64,000 nt of DNA from Burkholderia sp. BCC0506 (GTDB lineage Bacteria > Pseudomonadota > Gammaproteobacteria > Burkholderiales > Burkholderiaceae), in NCBI RefSeq assembly GCF_902833145.1, contig NZ_CADFEN010000008.1, positions 124,001 through 188,000 on the forward strand, given 5' to 3'. Of this stretch, positions 1 through 8,617 are shown piece by piece. The number at the start of each line of letters is the position of its first letter. Within the stretch, counting starts at the first letter, position 1. The position numbers and the translations under genes were made by a program. The notes beneath the pieces were generated by a model. It did no database searches. It was not told the origin of the DNA and was given only the letters and a program-made list of their open reading frames with translations.

Positions 1-1354
1 GCATCGCGGCTATATCGGCTATTTCGAGCAGACCATCCGGGCCTTGAGCAACGATCCGCAATTCGCGTTGCCTTATTGGGACTGGACGCAATTGCCGGAA
101 ATTCCGCAGGACATGTTCGAAGGCGTGCTCACGCCAACCGATGCCGCGTATCAGCCGTATACCGGTAATCTCGCGCGGTTCACGGCGTTCATCCAACCAG
201 CACTGCAAGCGTACTGGAATACGCTGAGCAGCCCGCAGCGCGAGCAGCTGAAGCTGCGCGGCTACTCGACGTTCGATCAGTTGTGGAACGACGTGACCGG
301 CTACGATCCGAGCCAGGACGCCGGTATCTCGGGCAACATGGCCTACGCGATCACGTGCGGCTCACGCTATCTGTCGCGCGACAATCCGAAGCTCGATCCG
401 AAGACGGCCTACGATGTGTCGGCACCGGTCATTCGCGCCGGTTTGCAGCCGAGGCTCTACAACAGCCCCGACATCACGTTGAGCTTTACCAGCTCGCGCA
501 CGCAGTCGCACGTGACCCAGCCGAACAAGGCGACCCAGTTCTCGATCCTCGAAGGCTTGCCGCACAACAAGGTGCACAACTACATCGGCGGTGTCGGACC
601 GGTCTCACCCGGCCCGTTCGGCAACATGACGAACTTCCTGTCGCCGATCGATCCGATTTTCTTCCTGCACCACGCCAACATGGACCGGCTGTGGGACGAG
701 TGGACGCGCAAGCAGATCGCGCTGGGCCTGCCGTCTCTGCCGACGGGCGCGGACTGGACGGCATTCGCGTCGGAACCGTTCCGTTTCTACGTCAGCGGAA
801 GCGGCCAGTACGTGTCGGGCACGGCGGGCAACTACGTGAACATGGCCACGTTCGACTACGACTATCAGCGCCCGTTCGCCACCGACGCGCTGCCGGCGCA
901 GCAGCCGCACGACGGGGCGATGCGCGAGACGCTCAGCATCAAGGGCGCGGCGAGCGCGGCCGGCGCATCGGTCGTAGTGCCGGCCCGGCTGATCCACGCG
1001 CTTCTGGAGGACGAGTCGCGGCCGGCCCTGGTCGCGAGCGTCACGGTGCCGCGTCCGCAGGGACTGTCGACCGCGCGCGAGTTCGATATATTGGTGAACG
1101 CGCCCGCCGACGTGACGCGGGTCGACGCGAACAGCCCGTACTACGCGGGGACGATTGCGTTCTTCGGTCCGGCGATGCACGGGATGGCGATGTCCCACGA
1201 CGCGGCGTTCTCGTTGCCGTTGCCGCGAACGCTCGGCGCGTTCGCGAACGTCACCGGCGAGAATGTGACGCTGAACGTCCGCGTGGTGCCGTCGGACGTG
1301 GGCGTCGCGCCGCGCGCGGTGCCGCTGCGCGCGCTGTCGGTGCATGCGTTCTAG
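1..1354 (+). CDS. Tyrosinase (di-copper phenol oxidase), 5' truncated by the window edge
   Basis: Oxidises monophenols and diphenols to quinones with a coupled binuclear copper site. The reading frame is open from base 2, so the start lies outside the window; 450 residues are visible. The first visible residues (HRGYIGYFE) are the end of the CuA site, followed by LPYWDW. The CuB site is present: HNKVHNYIGG near residue 190 and DPIFFLHHANMDRLWDEW near residue 220. The C-terminal third has no recognised motif and may act as a lid or shielding domain, as in long bacterial tyrosinases. No signal peptide can be judged. The stop codon lies inside the next gene, so the two are probably co-translated. 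Family assignment is firm; the substrate is unknown. Confidence 0.9.
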   Translation, partial: HRGYIGYFEQTIRALSNDPQFALPYWDWTQLPEIPQDMFEGVLTPTDAAYQPYTGNLARFTAFIQPALQAYWNTLSSPQREQLKLRGYSTFDQLWNDVTGYDPSQDAGISGNMAYAITCGSRYLSRDNPKLDPKTAYDVSAPVIRAGLQPRLYNSPDITLSFTSSRTQSHVTQPNKATQFSILEGLPHNKVHNYIGGVGPVSPGPFGNMTNFLSPIDPIFFLHHANMDRLWDEWTRKQIALGLPSLPTGADWTAFASEPFRFYVSGSGQYVSGTAGNYVNMATFDYDYQRPFATDALPAQQPHDGAMRETLSIKGAASAAGASVVVPARLIHALLEDESRPALVASVTVPRPQGLSTAREFDILVNAPADVTRVDANSPYYAGTIAFFGPAMHGMAMSHDAAFSLPLPRTLGAFANVTGENVTLNVRVVPSDVGVAPRAVPLRALSVHAF

Positions 1355-1724
1355 GCGCACACCCATGGCGCCGGCGCTGCTCGCGCTGGCGGCCATGTGC
1401 GCGGCGGCCGGCGGGCGCGACGTCACGCTGGTGCTGCCGCGCGCGCCGCGCGCGGGCGATACGGTGTTCGTCGAAGTCGACGTCGGCGCGATCGGGGCGG
1501 GACAGGAGATCGACGTGCAAACGTCGTCCGGTGAGCGGCTCGGGACGATCTCGCCGTACGGCGTGAAGTCCGGCCGCGCGGCGGGTACCTATACGCTGCC
1601 GGTGCCGGCGGATGCCGTGTGCGGCAGGCGGCTCGCGCTTCGCATCACGATCACGCGGGCGAGCGGAGGCGCACGGGCGCCGGAGCCGCGCGAAGTGCCG
1701 GACATCAGGGCAGTCCTGCACTGA
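1344..1724 (+). CDS. Small exported protein overlapping the tyrosinase gene
   Basis: 126 residues from the ATG at 1344, overlapping the tyrosinase 3' end by 11 bp; an in-frame ATG at 1365 would give 119 residues. The N-terminus (MAPALLALAAMCAAAGG) looks like a signal peptide and the remainder is predicted beta-rich (alternating VTLVLP, VFVEVDV, LALRITITR). I do not recognise a family. The overlap and the export signal suggest a partner of the tyrosinase, possibly a copper-delivery or folding helper like the caddie proteins of Streptomyces, but no conserved His/Cys/Met copper motif is visible, so this is speculation. Confidence 0.7.
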   Translation: MRSRRTPMAPALLALAAMCAAAGGRDVTLVLPRAPRAGDTVFVEVDVGAIGAGQEIDVQTSSGERLGTISPYGVKSGRAAGTYTLPVPADAVCGRRLALRITITRASGGARAPEPREVPDIRAVLH

Positions 1725-1750
1725 CAGACGGATGGACGAAACGCAAAAAG

Positions 1751-1788
1751 CACGAGGGCGCTCCGGATCGTTCCGGAGCGCCCTCGTG
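1751..1788 (-). terminator. Intrinsic terminator after hpnH
   Basis: Perfect 17-bp stem (1751-1767 with 1772-1788) and a TCGT loop. Read on the minus strand it is followed by CTTTTTGCG, so it serves the hpnH transcript, which ends 41 bp upstream. On the plus strand it could also stop tyrosinase transcription, but there is no T tract in that direction. Confidence 0.85.
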
Positions 1789-1829
1789 CGGTGCGGCGCG
1801 GGATGGCCCGCGTCGCCGCGGGCCGATCG

Positions 1830-2990
1830 TCAGGCCGCCGTTGCCGACTTCGCCGGCTTCTGCAGCTTGCCCTTGCCGGCGCGCTGGATTTCCTCGAGCT
1901 TGATCTCGACGTGGCGCGAGAACACGTACTCGGCCGGACGCTGCTTCGCGATCGAGATGTCCGGTGCGAACGGGCCGTCGGTCTTGATGCCCTTGCGGCT
2001 CACGCGCAGCGCCTTCAGCGGGTTCGAGATCGTGTCCATCACGGCCGTCGCCTCGAAGCCGCAGTGGACCATGCAGTCCGCGCACTTCTCGTAGTTGCCG
2101 ACGCCGTAGTTGTCCCACTCCGTCGTTTCCATCAGTTCCTTGAAGGTCTTCACGTAACCTTCGCCGACCAGGTAGCACGGCTTCTGCCAGCCGAACACCG
2201 TACGCGCCGGGTTGCCCCACGGCGTGCACTTGTACGTCTGGTTGCCGGCCAGGAAGTCGAGGAACAGCGACGACTGGCTGAACGACCAGCGCTTGCCGCC
2301 TTCGCCGCGCTTCAGAATCTCGCGGAACAGGTTCTTCGTCTTGTCGCGGTTCAGGAAGTGCTGCTGATCCGGCGCGCGCTCGTACGCGTAGCCCGGCGAC
2401 ACGGTGATACCGTCGACGCCGATCGGGCCCAGCGTGTCGAAGAACTTCGCGACGCGCTCGGGGATCGCATCGTTGAACAGCGTGCAGTTGATGTTCACGC
2501 GGAAGCCGCGGCGCTTCGCTTCCTTGATCGCCGCGACCGCCTTGTCGTACACGCCTTCCTGCGACACGGAATGGTCGTGCATGTCCTTGTCGCCGTCGAG
2601 GTGGACCGACCAGACGAAATACGGGCTCGGCTGGTAGTCGTCCATCTTCTTTTCCATCAGGAGCGCGTTCGTGCACAGGTACACGAACTTCTTGCGCTTC
2701 ATGATGCCCTTGACGATTTCCGGCATCTCCTTGTGGAGCAGCGGCTCGCCGCCGGCGATCGACACGACCGGCGCGCCGCACTCGTCGACGGCCTGCAGGC
2801 ATTCCTCGACGGACAGGCGCTGGTTCAGGATCGGATCCGGATAATCGATCTTGCCGCAGCCGTTGCACGCGAGGTTGCAGCGGAACAGCGGCTCGAGCAT
2901 CAGCGCGAGCGGATAGCGTTTGTTGCCGGACAGGTGCTGGCGCACGATGTAGGCGCCGACACGGACTTGCTGGAGCAGCGGAATAGACAA
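1830..2990 (-). CDS. hpnH: Adenosyl-hopene transferase HpnH (radical SAM)
   Basis: Adds the 5'-deoxyadenosyl group of SAM to diploptene, giving adenosylhopane, the first step to side-chain (C35) hopanoids. 386 residues, usual family length. The radical-SAM CxxxCxxC cluster motif is seen in FRCNLACNGCGKIDYP near residue 40, and GGEPLLH follows. The start is TTG at 2990, preceded by AAGGAGG at a 7-nt spacing; the resulting N-terminus (MSIPLLQQVRVGAYIVRQHL) is typical of HpnH. It lies 12 bp downstream of ispH and its ribosome binding site abuts the ispH stop, so the two form an operon ended by the hairpin at 1751-1788. Confidence 0.95.
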   Translation of the reverse strand: MSIPLLQQVRVGAYIVRQHLSGNKRYPLALMLEPLFRCNLACNGCGKIDYPDPILNQRLSVEECLQAVDECGAPVVSIAGGEPLLHKEMPEIVKGIMKRKKFVYLCTNALLMEKKMDDYQPSPYFVWSVHLDGDKDMHDHSVSQEGVYDKAVAAIKEAKRRGFRVNINCTLFNDAIPERVAKFFDTLGPIGVDGITVSPGYAYERAPDQQHFLNRDKTKNLFREILKRGEGGKRWSFSQSSLFLDFLAGNQTYKCTPWGNPARTVFGWQKPCYLVGEGYVKTFKELMETTEWDNYGVGNYEKCADCMVHCGFEATAVMDTISNPLKALRVSRKGIKTDGPFAPDISIAKQRPAEYVFSRHVEIKLEEIQRAGKGKLQKPAKSATAA

Positions 2991-3002
2991 GGGATGTCCT
3001 CC

Positions 3003-3944
3003 TTAAACTTCGCGGGCGACAGCTTGCGTGAGCTTCGCCGGCAACTTGAATTCGACTTTTTCTTCACGGCCCGCCATCGTCGCGACCTCGACGGGCCCCA
3101 GCGCGCGCAGCGCGCCGATTACATCCTCGACCATTTCCTCGGGCGCCGACGCGCCGGCGGTCAGGCCGACCGTCTGCACGCCCGCGAACCATTCGGCCTT
3201 CACTTCCGAGCCGTCGGCGACGAGATAGCTCGGCACACCGCTTTCGGTGCCGATCTCGCGCAGGCGGTTCGAGTTCGAGCTGTTCGTCGCACCGACGACG
3301 AGCAGCACGTCAACCTGTTCGCTCAGCTCGCGCACGGCGGCCTGGCGATTCTGCGTGGCATAGCAGATGTCGCGCGTGTCCGGGCCGACGAGGTCGGTGA
3401 ACCGGCGCTGCAGCGCTTCGATGATGCCGCGCGTGTCGTCCACCGACAGCGTGGTCTGCGTGATGTACGCGACCGGCGTATCGACCGGCAGCGTCAGCGT
3501 AGCGACTTCGGCCTCGCTCTGCACGAGGATCACCTCGGCCGGAATCTGGCCGATCGTGCCCTCGACTTCCGGATGGCCCGCGTGGCCGATCAGGATCAGC
3601 CGGCGGCCCGCCGCGACGTACTGGCGGCCCTGCACGTGCACTTTCGTGACGAGCGGGCAGGTCGCGTCGAGCACGTCGAGCCCGCGCGTTTGCGCGTCGC
3701 GCTCGACCGTCTGGGCGACACCGTGCGCGCTGAAGATCGCGACAGCGCCGTGCGGCACCTCGTCGAGCTCCTCAACGAATCGTGCCCCTTTATTACGCAG
3801 ATTTTCGACGACATGCCGGTTGTGCACGATCTCGTGACGCACATAGACCGGCGCACCGTGCTGTTGCAGCGCGCGATCGACGATCTCGATCGCACGGACA
3901 ACCCCCGCACAAAAGCCGCGGGGCTGGGCAAGGATGACTCGCAT
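3003..3944 (-). CDS. ispH: 4-hydroxy-3-methylbut-2-enyl diphosphate reductase (IspH/LytB)
   Basis: Last enzyme of the MEP pathway, giving IPP and DMAPP from HMBPP with a 4Fe-4S cluster. 313 residues. Cluster cysteines are seen in QPRGFCAGV near the start and DATCPLV near residue 95; the substrate-binding stretch TNSSNSNRL is also present. The frame is open 16 codons further upstream, but the ATG at 3944 gives the family N-terminus [15 protein letters not shown]. Its position directly upstream of hpnH suggests a copy tied to hopanoid precursor supply; a second chromosomal ispH is common in Burkholderia but cannot be seen here. Confidence 0.95.
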   Translation of the reverse strand: MRVILAQPRGFCAGVVRAIEIVDRALQQHGAPVYVRHEIVHNRHVVENLRNKGARFVEELDEVPHGAVAIFSAHGVAQTVERDAQTRGLDVLDATCPLVTKVHVQGRQYVAAGRRLILIGHAGHPEVEGTIGQIPAEVILVQSEAEVATLTLPVDTPVAYITQTTLSVDDTRGIIEALQRRFTDLVGPDTRDICYATQNRQAAVRELSEQVDVLLVVGATNSSNSNRLREIGTESGVPSYLVADGSEVKAEWFAGVQTVGLTAGASAPEEMVEDVIGALRALGPVEVATMAGREEKVEFKLPAKLTQAVAREV

Positions 3945-4346
3945 AGGTGAGCGAACTCCGACGACAGACGCCGGGGTTCGAGGCGCTGGCACACGCTTGC
4001 TCGCCCCGGCTTGATGTTATTAAGGCAGGAACGAACCGGCCGGCCAGGCCCCGGAACCCCGAATTAATCGCGCATTTTAACCCTATCGGGCCGTCCTTGC
4101 TTCGGTGCCGTGTCGGCCCTGTTGCAATTGCGGGATAGCCGCGTCGGCGCTGGCGCGCGCGGAACCCGGTAAACTGCGCGGTTTCGCGGGCGGCCGCTCC
4201 GGCTGCCCGCCATCGCGCTCATTTCAAGGCCATTCGATGACCGTCGATTCTTACGCGTATTGCCCGTCCGTCCGTGCGGTGTCGGGTGTTTTGTTCCCGA
4301 CCCCCATTCATGCCCGACGGGCCGGCGCCCGGCAGGAGGCAGGCCG
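3945..4346. other. Intergenic region between divergent ispH and hpnB
   Basis: About 400 bp separating two divergent hopanoid transcription units, so both promoters should lie here. The central part (about 4010-4090) is locally more AT-rich than its surroundings. I could not pick a convincing -35/-10 pair, and no gene is supported. Confidence 0.5.
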
Positions 4347-5534
4347 ATGATGCTGGCGATCGCTTTCCTGGTGTCCGGCCTGTCGCTGGTGATCTGGATC
4401 GTGCTGCTCGTCGCGCGCGGCGGCTTCTGGCGCGCGCAGCCCGCGCGGCCGCTGCCGCCCGACGCGCGCGGCCCGGCGGCCGAGGCCGGCTGGCCGGCCG
4501 TCGTGGCGGTCGTGCCGGCGCGCAACGAAGCCGACGTGATCGCCCGCGCGGCGACTTCGCTGCTCGAGCAGGACTATCCGGGCGAATTTCATCTGATCAT
4601 CGTCGACGACCACAGCGACGACGGCACCGCCGACGCCGCCCGCGCGGCCGCGCTCGCGATCAACCGCGCCGACCGGCTGACGGTGCTGAGCGCGAAGCCG
4701 CTGCCGGCCGGCTGGTCGGGCAAGGTGTGGGCGCAATCGCAGGGGATCGCCGCCGTGCGCACGCTCGGCCTGCCGGCCGACTACCTGCTGCTGACGGATG
4801 CCGACATCGGCCATCCGCCCGACGCCGTCGCGCAGCTCGTCACGCGCGCGCAGGCCGAGCAGCGCGATCTCGTGTCGCTGATGGTGCGGCTGCGCTGCGA
4901 CTCGTTCTGGGAAAAGGCGCTGATCCCGGCGTTCGTGTTCTTCTTCGCGAAGCTGTACCCGTTCTCGTGGATCAACAATCCGCGCAACCGGACGGCCGGC
5001 GCCGCCGGCGGCTGCATGCTCGTGAAGCGTTCGGCGCTCGAGGAAGCGGGCGGCATCGAATCGATTCGCGGCGCGCTGATCGACGACTGCAGCCTCGCCG
5101 CGCAGATCAAGCATCGCGGCGGCGGTCGCCATCCGATCCGGCTCGATCTCGCCGATCGCAGCGTGTCGCTGCGCCCGTACGACAGCTGGCGCGACATCTG
5201 GAACATGATCGCGCGCACCGCGTTCACGCAGCTGCGCTATTCGCCGCTGCTGCTGGCCGGCACGCTGCTCGGGATGACGATCATCTATCTGGTGCCGCCC
5301 GTCGTCGCGCTTGCCTACGGCGCGCGCGCATGGCCCGCGTGGCTCGCGTGGGCGTCGATGTGCGCCGCGTATGCGCCGATGCTGCGCTACTACCGGCGCT
5401 CGCCGCTGTGGGCGCCCGCGCTGCCGCTCGTCGCGCTGTTCTACGTCGGCGCGACATTCGCGTCCGCGTGGCGTTACTGGCGCGGCAAGGGCGGCCAGTG
5501 GAAGGCGCGCGTGCAGGCGCCGGTGGAGCGCTGA
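4347..5534 (+). CDS. hpnB: Hopanoid-associated glycosyltransferase HpnB (GT2)
   Basis: Family 2 glycosyltransferase found in hopanoid clusters, with an N-terminal membrane anchor (LAIAFLVSGLSLVIWIVLLV) and further membrane segments at the C-terminus (around residues 300-380). The GT-A fold shows in VVPARNEADVI near residue 55, IIVDDHSDDGT near residue 90 and LLTDADIGHPP near residue 150, the DxD-type metal site. 395 residues. The frame is open upstream to 4260, but the ATG at 4347 has GGAGGC at a good distance and starts right at the membrane anchor. Its sugar donor and exact role in hopanoid modification are not established. It is divergent from ispH-hpnH and ends in two hairpins. Confidence 0.9.
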   Translation: MMLAIAFLVSGLSLVIWIVLLVARGGFWRAQPARPLPPDARGPAAEAGWPAVVAVVPARNEADVIARAATSLLEQDYPGEFHLIIVDDHSDDGTADAARAAALAINRADRLTVLSAKPLPAGWSGKVWAQSQGIAAVRTLGLPADYLLLTDADIGHPPDAVAQLVTRAQAEQRDLVSLMVRLRCDSFWEKALIPAFVFFFAKLYPFSWINNPRNRTAGAAGGCMLVKRSALEEAGGIESIRGALIDDCSLAAQIKHRGGGRHPIRLDLADRSVSLRPYDSWRDIWNMIARTAFTQLRYSPLLLAGTLLGMTIIYLVPPVVALAYGARAWPAWLAWASMCAAYAPMLRYYRRSPLWAPALPLVALFYVGATFASAWRYWRGKGGQWKARVQAPVER

Positions 5535-5541
5535 GCGTATT

Positions 5542-5561
5542 CCGGGAGGCGTGCCTCCCGG
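5542..5561 (+). other. Short stem-loop after hpnB
   Basis: Perfect 9-bp stem (5542-5550 with 5553-5561) with a 2-base loop, 8 bp after the hpnB stop. No T tract follows, so it is more likely an mRNA 3'-end stabiliser or an accessory to the terminator just downstream. Confidence 0.5.
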
Positions 5562-5573
5562 CAGCCGGAAAGC

Positions 5574-5616
5574 AAACAGCCCGATCGGTGCGAACCGGTC
5601 GGGCTGTTTCGTTTTC
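5574..5616 (+). terminator. Intrinsic terminator of hpnB
   Basis: 16-bp stem with one G-U pair (5574-5589 with 5594-5609), GCGA loop, followed by CGTTTTCGG on the plus strand. It lies between the converging hpnB and coiled-coil gene and may work in both directions. Confidence 0.8.
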
Positions 5617-5644
5617 GGCGGTGTCGTGCGCCGATGCCGGCGTT

Positions 5645-7036
5645 TTACCGCTGCGTCAGCATCATGTACATCTGGACCACGACGTCCGGCGAGAACGTGA
5701 ACGGCACCCAGCCGTAGCCCGTGTGGCGGGCGACCAGCAGGCGATCGCCGTTGGACTGCTTCTGCACGGCCATCATCGGGTTCTTCGTCGTCACGAAACG
5801 CCAGCCGGCCGGAATGCCGGGCGGCGGCTCCGGCTGCATCGACGCGCGCGCGTGCGCGAGTTCCTCGATCAGCAGGCCCAGTTGCTCCGGATGCAGCGTG
5901 ACCGACTGACCGCCGATGGTCAGCGTGAGTTCGTTCTGGGAAGGGCGCGAGACGTGCAGCGTTGCCTTGTCGGCCGGCGCGGCGGCGGTTTCGGCTTCAA
6001 CCGTGGAATCGGCTTGCGCCGCCGGGACGATCGCGGTTTCGGCGTCGGCGGCCGTGGTCGACACCTCGGCTGCTTCGGCCGCCACCGGTGCGACTGCGTG
6101 CGCGGCCGGCGCATCGGCCGGTGCCGGCTCGACGACGTCGGCCGTCACGGCGGAGGCGGCAACCGCGCTCGTCGCGGCTTCCTTGACGACGGCCTCGACC
6201 AGCGCTTCCGCGTCGGCGATGGCCTTCGCGTGATGCTGCGCGGCCGCTTCCGCGTGGGCGATCGCCTCGGTGTGGCGTTGCGTGATGGCTTCGGCCTCGG
6301 CGGTTGCTTCGGCGTGGCGTTGCGCGGCGGCTTCGGCCCGGGCGATCGCTTCGGCGTGACGTTGCGTGATGGCTTCGGCCTCGGCGGTCGCTTCGGCGTG
6401 ACGCCGGGCGGCGGCCTGCGTGTCGGCGAGCGCCTGCGTGTGACGCTGGGCGAGCGCCTCGGCCTCGGCGATCGCGGCCATGTGGCGCTGCGCGGCGGCC
6501 TCGGCTTCGGCGGTCGCTTCCGCGTGGCGCTTCGCGGCGGCTTCGGCTTCGGCGGTCGCCGCGGCATGACGTTGCGCGGCCGCTTCGGCTTCGGTCGCGG
6601 CGGCGTGATGACGCTGCGCGGCGGCCTCGGCCTCGGCGATCGCCGCCGCGTGACGCTGCGACGCGGCTTCGGCATCCGCGTGACGTTGCGCGAGCGCTTC
6701 GGTCAGCGCGGTGGCTTCCGCATGGCGCTGGGAAGCGGCTTCGGCTTGCGCGGCGGCATCCGTATGACGTTGGGCGGCCGCTTCGGCGATGGCAGTGGCA
6801 TCGGCGTGGCGCCGCTGCGCGGCTTCGGCGTCGGCTGCAGCGGCCGTGTGGCGCTGCGCGGCGGCCTGCGCTTCGGCTTCCGCCGCCGCATGACGCTCGG
6901 CCGCGGCCCGTGCTTCCGCCGCCGCGGCGCGCGCGAAGGCTTCCGCGCTGCGAGCCGCCTGCTGGGCGGCGTGGTGATCGTGGAGGAGCTGATCGACGCC
7001 CGTGGCGAGCGAAGCGATCTGATCGTTCAGGTTCAT
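5645..7036 (-). CDS. Repetitive Ala-rich coiled-coil protein with a conserved C-terminal domain
   Basis: 463 residues. From about residue 40 to 280 it consists of about 17 copies of a 14-residue unit resembling AEATAEAEAAAQRH, each closing in (Q/R/K)RH. Fourteen residues are two heptads, so a long coiled coil is expected; one unit is 4 residues short. Residues 280-350 are a low-complexity Ala/Val/Pro linker. The last 110 residues form a separate domain (LTLTIGGQSVTLHPEQLGLL and HTGYGWVPFTFSPDVVVQMY). No signal peptide or membrane segment is seen. I do not recognise the family. It sits downstream of hpnA on the same strand and an AGAGAAG ribosome binding site precedes the start. A structural or scaffolding role is only inferred. 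Confidence 0.85.
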   Translation of the reverse strand: MNLNDQIASLATGVDQLLHDHHAAQQAARSAEAFARAAAAEARAAAERHAAAEAEAQAAAQRHTAAAADAEAAQRRHADATAIAEAAAQRHTDAAAQAEAASQRHAEATALTEALAQRHADAEAASQRHAAAIAEAEAAAQRHHAAATEAEAAAQRHAAATAEAEAAAKRHAEATAEAEAAAQRHMAAIAEAEALAQRHTQALADTQAAARRHAEATAEAEAITQRHAEAIARAEAAAQRHAEATAEAEAITQRHTEAIAHAEAAAQHHAKAIADAEALVEAVVKEAATSAVAASAVTADVVEPAPADAPAAHAVAPVAAEAAEVSTTAADAETAIVPAAQADSTVEAETAAAPADKATLHVSRPSQNELTLTIGGQSVTLHPEQLGLLIEELAHARASMQPEPPPGIPAGWRFVTTKNPMMAVQKQSNGDRLLVARHTGYGWVPFTFSPDVVVQMYMMLTQR

Positions 7037-7115
7037 GCGTGTCTTCTCTGCGTAAGACCCGCGATTTTAACCGCTGCGCCGATGCCGGTCCGCGCGCGAC
7101 GTGTAACAAAGTGCG

Positions 7116-7142
7116 CAAAGCGGCGCGACGCGCGCCGCTTTG
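7116..7142 (-). terminator. Stem-loop directly after hpnA
   Basis: 12-bp GC-rich stem (7116-7127 with 7131-7142), ACG loop, starting 3 bases beyond the hpnA stop on the minus strand. It is followed by GCGCACTTTGTTAC, a weak T-rich stretch, so it is a probable but imperfect terminator between hpnA and the coiled-coil gene. Confidence 0.55.
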
Positions 7143-7144
7143 TG

Positions 7145-8152
7145 TTACTTCAGGTAGCCCGCCGAGCCGAACCAGTCGAGCGCGTCGCGCAGCCCTTCGC
7201 GATACGGGCGCGCACGGTAGCCGAGCTCGCGCTCGGCCTTCGCGGACGTGAAATACATCTTGTTCTTCGACATCCGCAGCCCGTCGACGGTGACGAACGG
7301 CTCCTTCTTCGTGAACTTCGCGACCGCTTCGGCGCCGACCGCGAGCGGATACAGCGGCCAGCGCGGCAGCGCGATCGTCGGCGCCTTGCGGCCGGTCATC
7401 TGCGCGATGTCCGCGAGCATCTGCTGCAGCGGCAGGTTCTCGCCGCCGAGGATGTAGCGCTCGCCGATCCGGCCGCGCTCGAGCGCGAGGAAGTGGCCGT
7501 GCGCGACGTCGTCGACGTGCACGAGGTTCAGCCCCGTGTCGACGAACGCGGGAATCTTGCCGAGCGCGGCCTCGACGATGATGCGGCCCGTCGGCGTCGG
7601 CTTCACGTCGCGCGGGCCGATCGGCGTCGACGGATTGACGATCACGGCCGGCAGCCCGTCGTCGGCGATCATCCGTTCGACCGCGCGCTCCGCAAGCACC
7701 TTGCTGCGCTTGTAGACGCCGATCGCCTGCTCGGCCGTGAGCGGCCGGTTCTCGTCGGACGGGTCGCCTGCGCTCGTCACCTTCAGCGTCGCGACGCTGC
7801 TCGTGTAGACGATCCGCTCGACGCCTTCCGCGCGGGCCGCGCGCATCGTCGCGACCGCGCCTTCGAGGTTCGCGCGCTCGATCTCGTCGGGATCGGGCGC
7901 CCACAGCCGGTAGTCGGCCGCCACGTGCAGCAGGTAGCGCACGCCGCGCAGCGCGGCGCGCATCGACGCCTCGTCGCGCATGTCGCCGGTGACGATCTCG
8001 GCATCGAGATCCGCGACGTTCGTGCGCGGGCTGGTCGGGCGCACCAGCACGCGCACCGCATAGCCTTTCTGCTGCGCGATGCGCGCGACGGCCGAGCCGA
8101 CGAAACCGGACGCACCGGTGACGAGAACGAGATCGCGGGAAGTATCAGTCAT
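7145..8152 (-). CDS. hpnA: Hopanoid-associated sugar epimerase HpnA (extended SDR)
   Basis: NAD(P)-dependent epimerase/dehydratase of the extended SDR class that recurs in hopanoid clusters. 335 residues. The nucleotide-binding motif TGASGFVGS is at residues 14-22, the active-site pair is in YKRSK near residue 170, and NPSTPIGPRDVKPTPTGRII is the family signature. It is on the strand opposite hpnB and about 1.6 kb from it, with the coiled-coil gene in between. The substrate is unknown; by context it supplies or modifies the sugar attached to the hopanoid side chain. Confidence 0.9.
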   Translation of the reverse strand: MTDTSRDLVLVTGASGFVGSAVARIAQQKGYAVRVLVRPTSPRTNVADLDAEIVTGDMRDEASMRAALRGVRYLLHVAADYRLWAPDPDEIERANLEGAVATMRAARAEGVERIVYTSSVATLKVTSAGDPSDENRPLTAEQAIGVYKRSKVLAERAVERMIADDGLPAVIVNPSTPIGPRDVKPTPTGRIIVEAALGKIPAFVDTGLNLVHVDDVAHGHFLALERGRIGERYILGGENLPLQQMLADIAQMTGRKAPTIALPRWPLYPLAVGAEAVAKFTKKEPFVTVDGLRMSKNKMYFTSAKAERELGYRARPYREGLRDALDWFGSAGYLK

Positions 8153-8304
8153 GCGTTTCCTTCAGGGCCGCGCGGGCGGCGCGGCGGTTGGGCATCGGCG
8201 AGATTGTACGTGGTCGGCGTGCGCGGCGACGCCCGGGCAGCGCGTGTGCGAAGCGGCCGACGCGACTACAATGCCGGGCTTGAATGCAACCGGAGGGCGA
8301 CGCG

Positions 8305-8601
8305 ATGAGCCGCAATGAACTGGACGAACGGATCGAGACCTACTACGTGCGGGTGCGCGGCGTCGTGCAGGGCGTCGGCTTTCGTCATGCGACGGTGCGC
8401 GAAGCGCATGCGCTGAAACTGCGCGGCTGGGTCGCGAATCTCGAGGACGGCACCGTCGAGGCGATGATCCAGGGGCCCGGCGCACAGATCGACCGGATGC
8501 TCGCGTGGCTGCGTCACGGGCCGCCCGCCGCGCGCGTGACCGAGGTGACGTTCGAGGAACGCCCGACCGAGAAGCGCTTCGAACGTTTCCAGCAGCAGTA
8601 A
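8305..8601 (+). CDS. acyP: Acylphosphatase
   Basis: Hydrolyses acyl phosphates such as acetyl phosphate and carbamoyl phosphate. 98 residues, the normal size. The signature VRGVVQGVGFRHAT (catalytic Arg and phosphate loop) and GWVANLEDGTVEAMIQG (catalytic Asn) are intact. The frame is open 7 codons earlier, at an ATG at 8284, but GGAGGG at 8292-8297 is placed correctly for 8305. rarD begins 17 bp downstream, so the two are probably co-transcribed. Confidence 0.95.
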   Translation: MSRNELDERIETYYVRVRGVVQGVGFRHATVREAHALKLRGWVANLEDGTVEAMIQGPGAQIDRMLAWLRHGPPAARVTEVTFEERPTEKRFERFQQQ

Positions 8602-8617
8602 GAGGCACACAACGATC

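Noticed and set aside
5532-5553. A match to the array core at the end of hpnB
   Set aside because: TGAG is followed by 7, not 6, bases before CGGGAG, and the match overlaps a hairpin that explains CGGGAG; it is outside the consensus.
4274-8308. A 1344-residue plus-strand open frame across hpnB, the coiled-coil gene and hpnA
   Set aside because: It is in the other frames of well-recognised genes, is extremely Arg/Ala/Gly-rich, and lacks any domain; it results from high GC.
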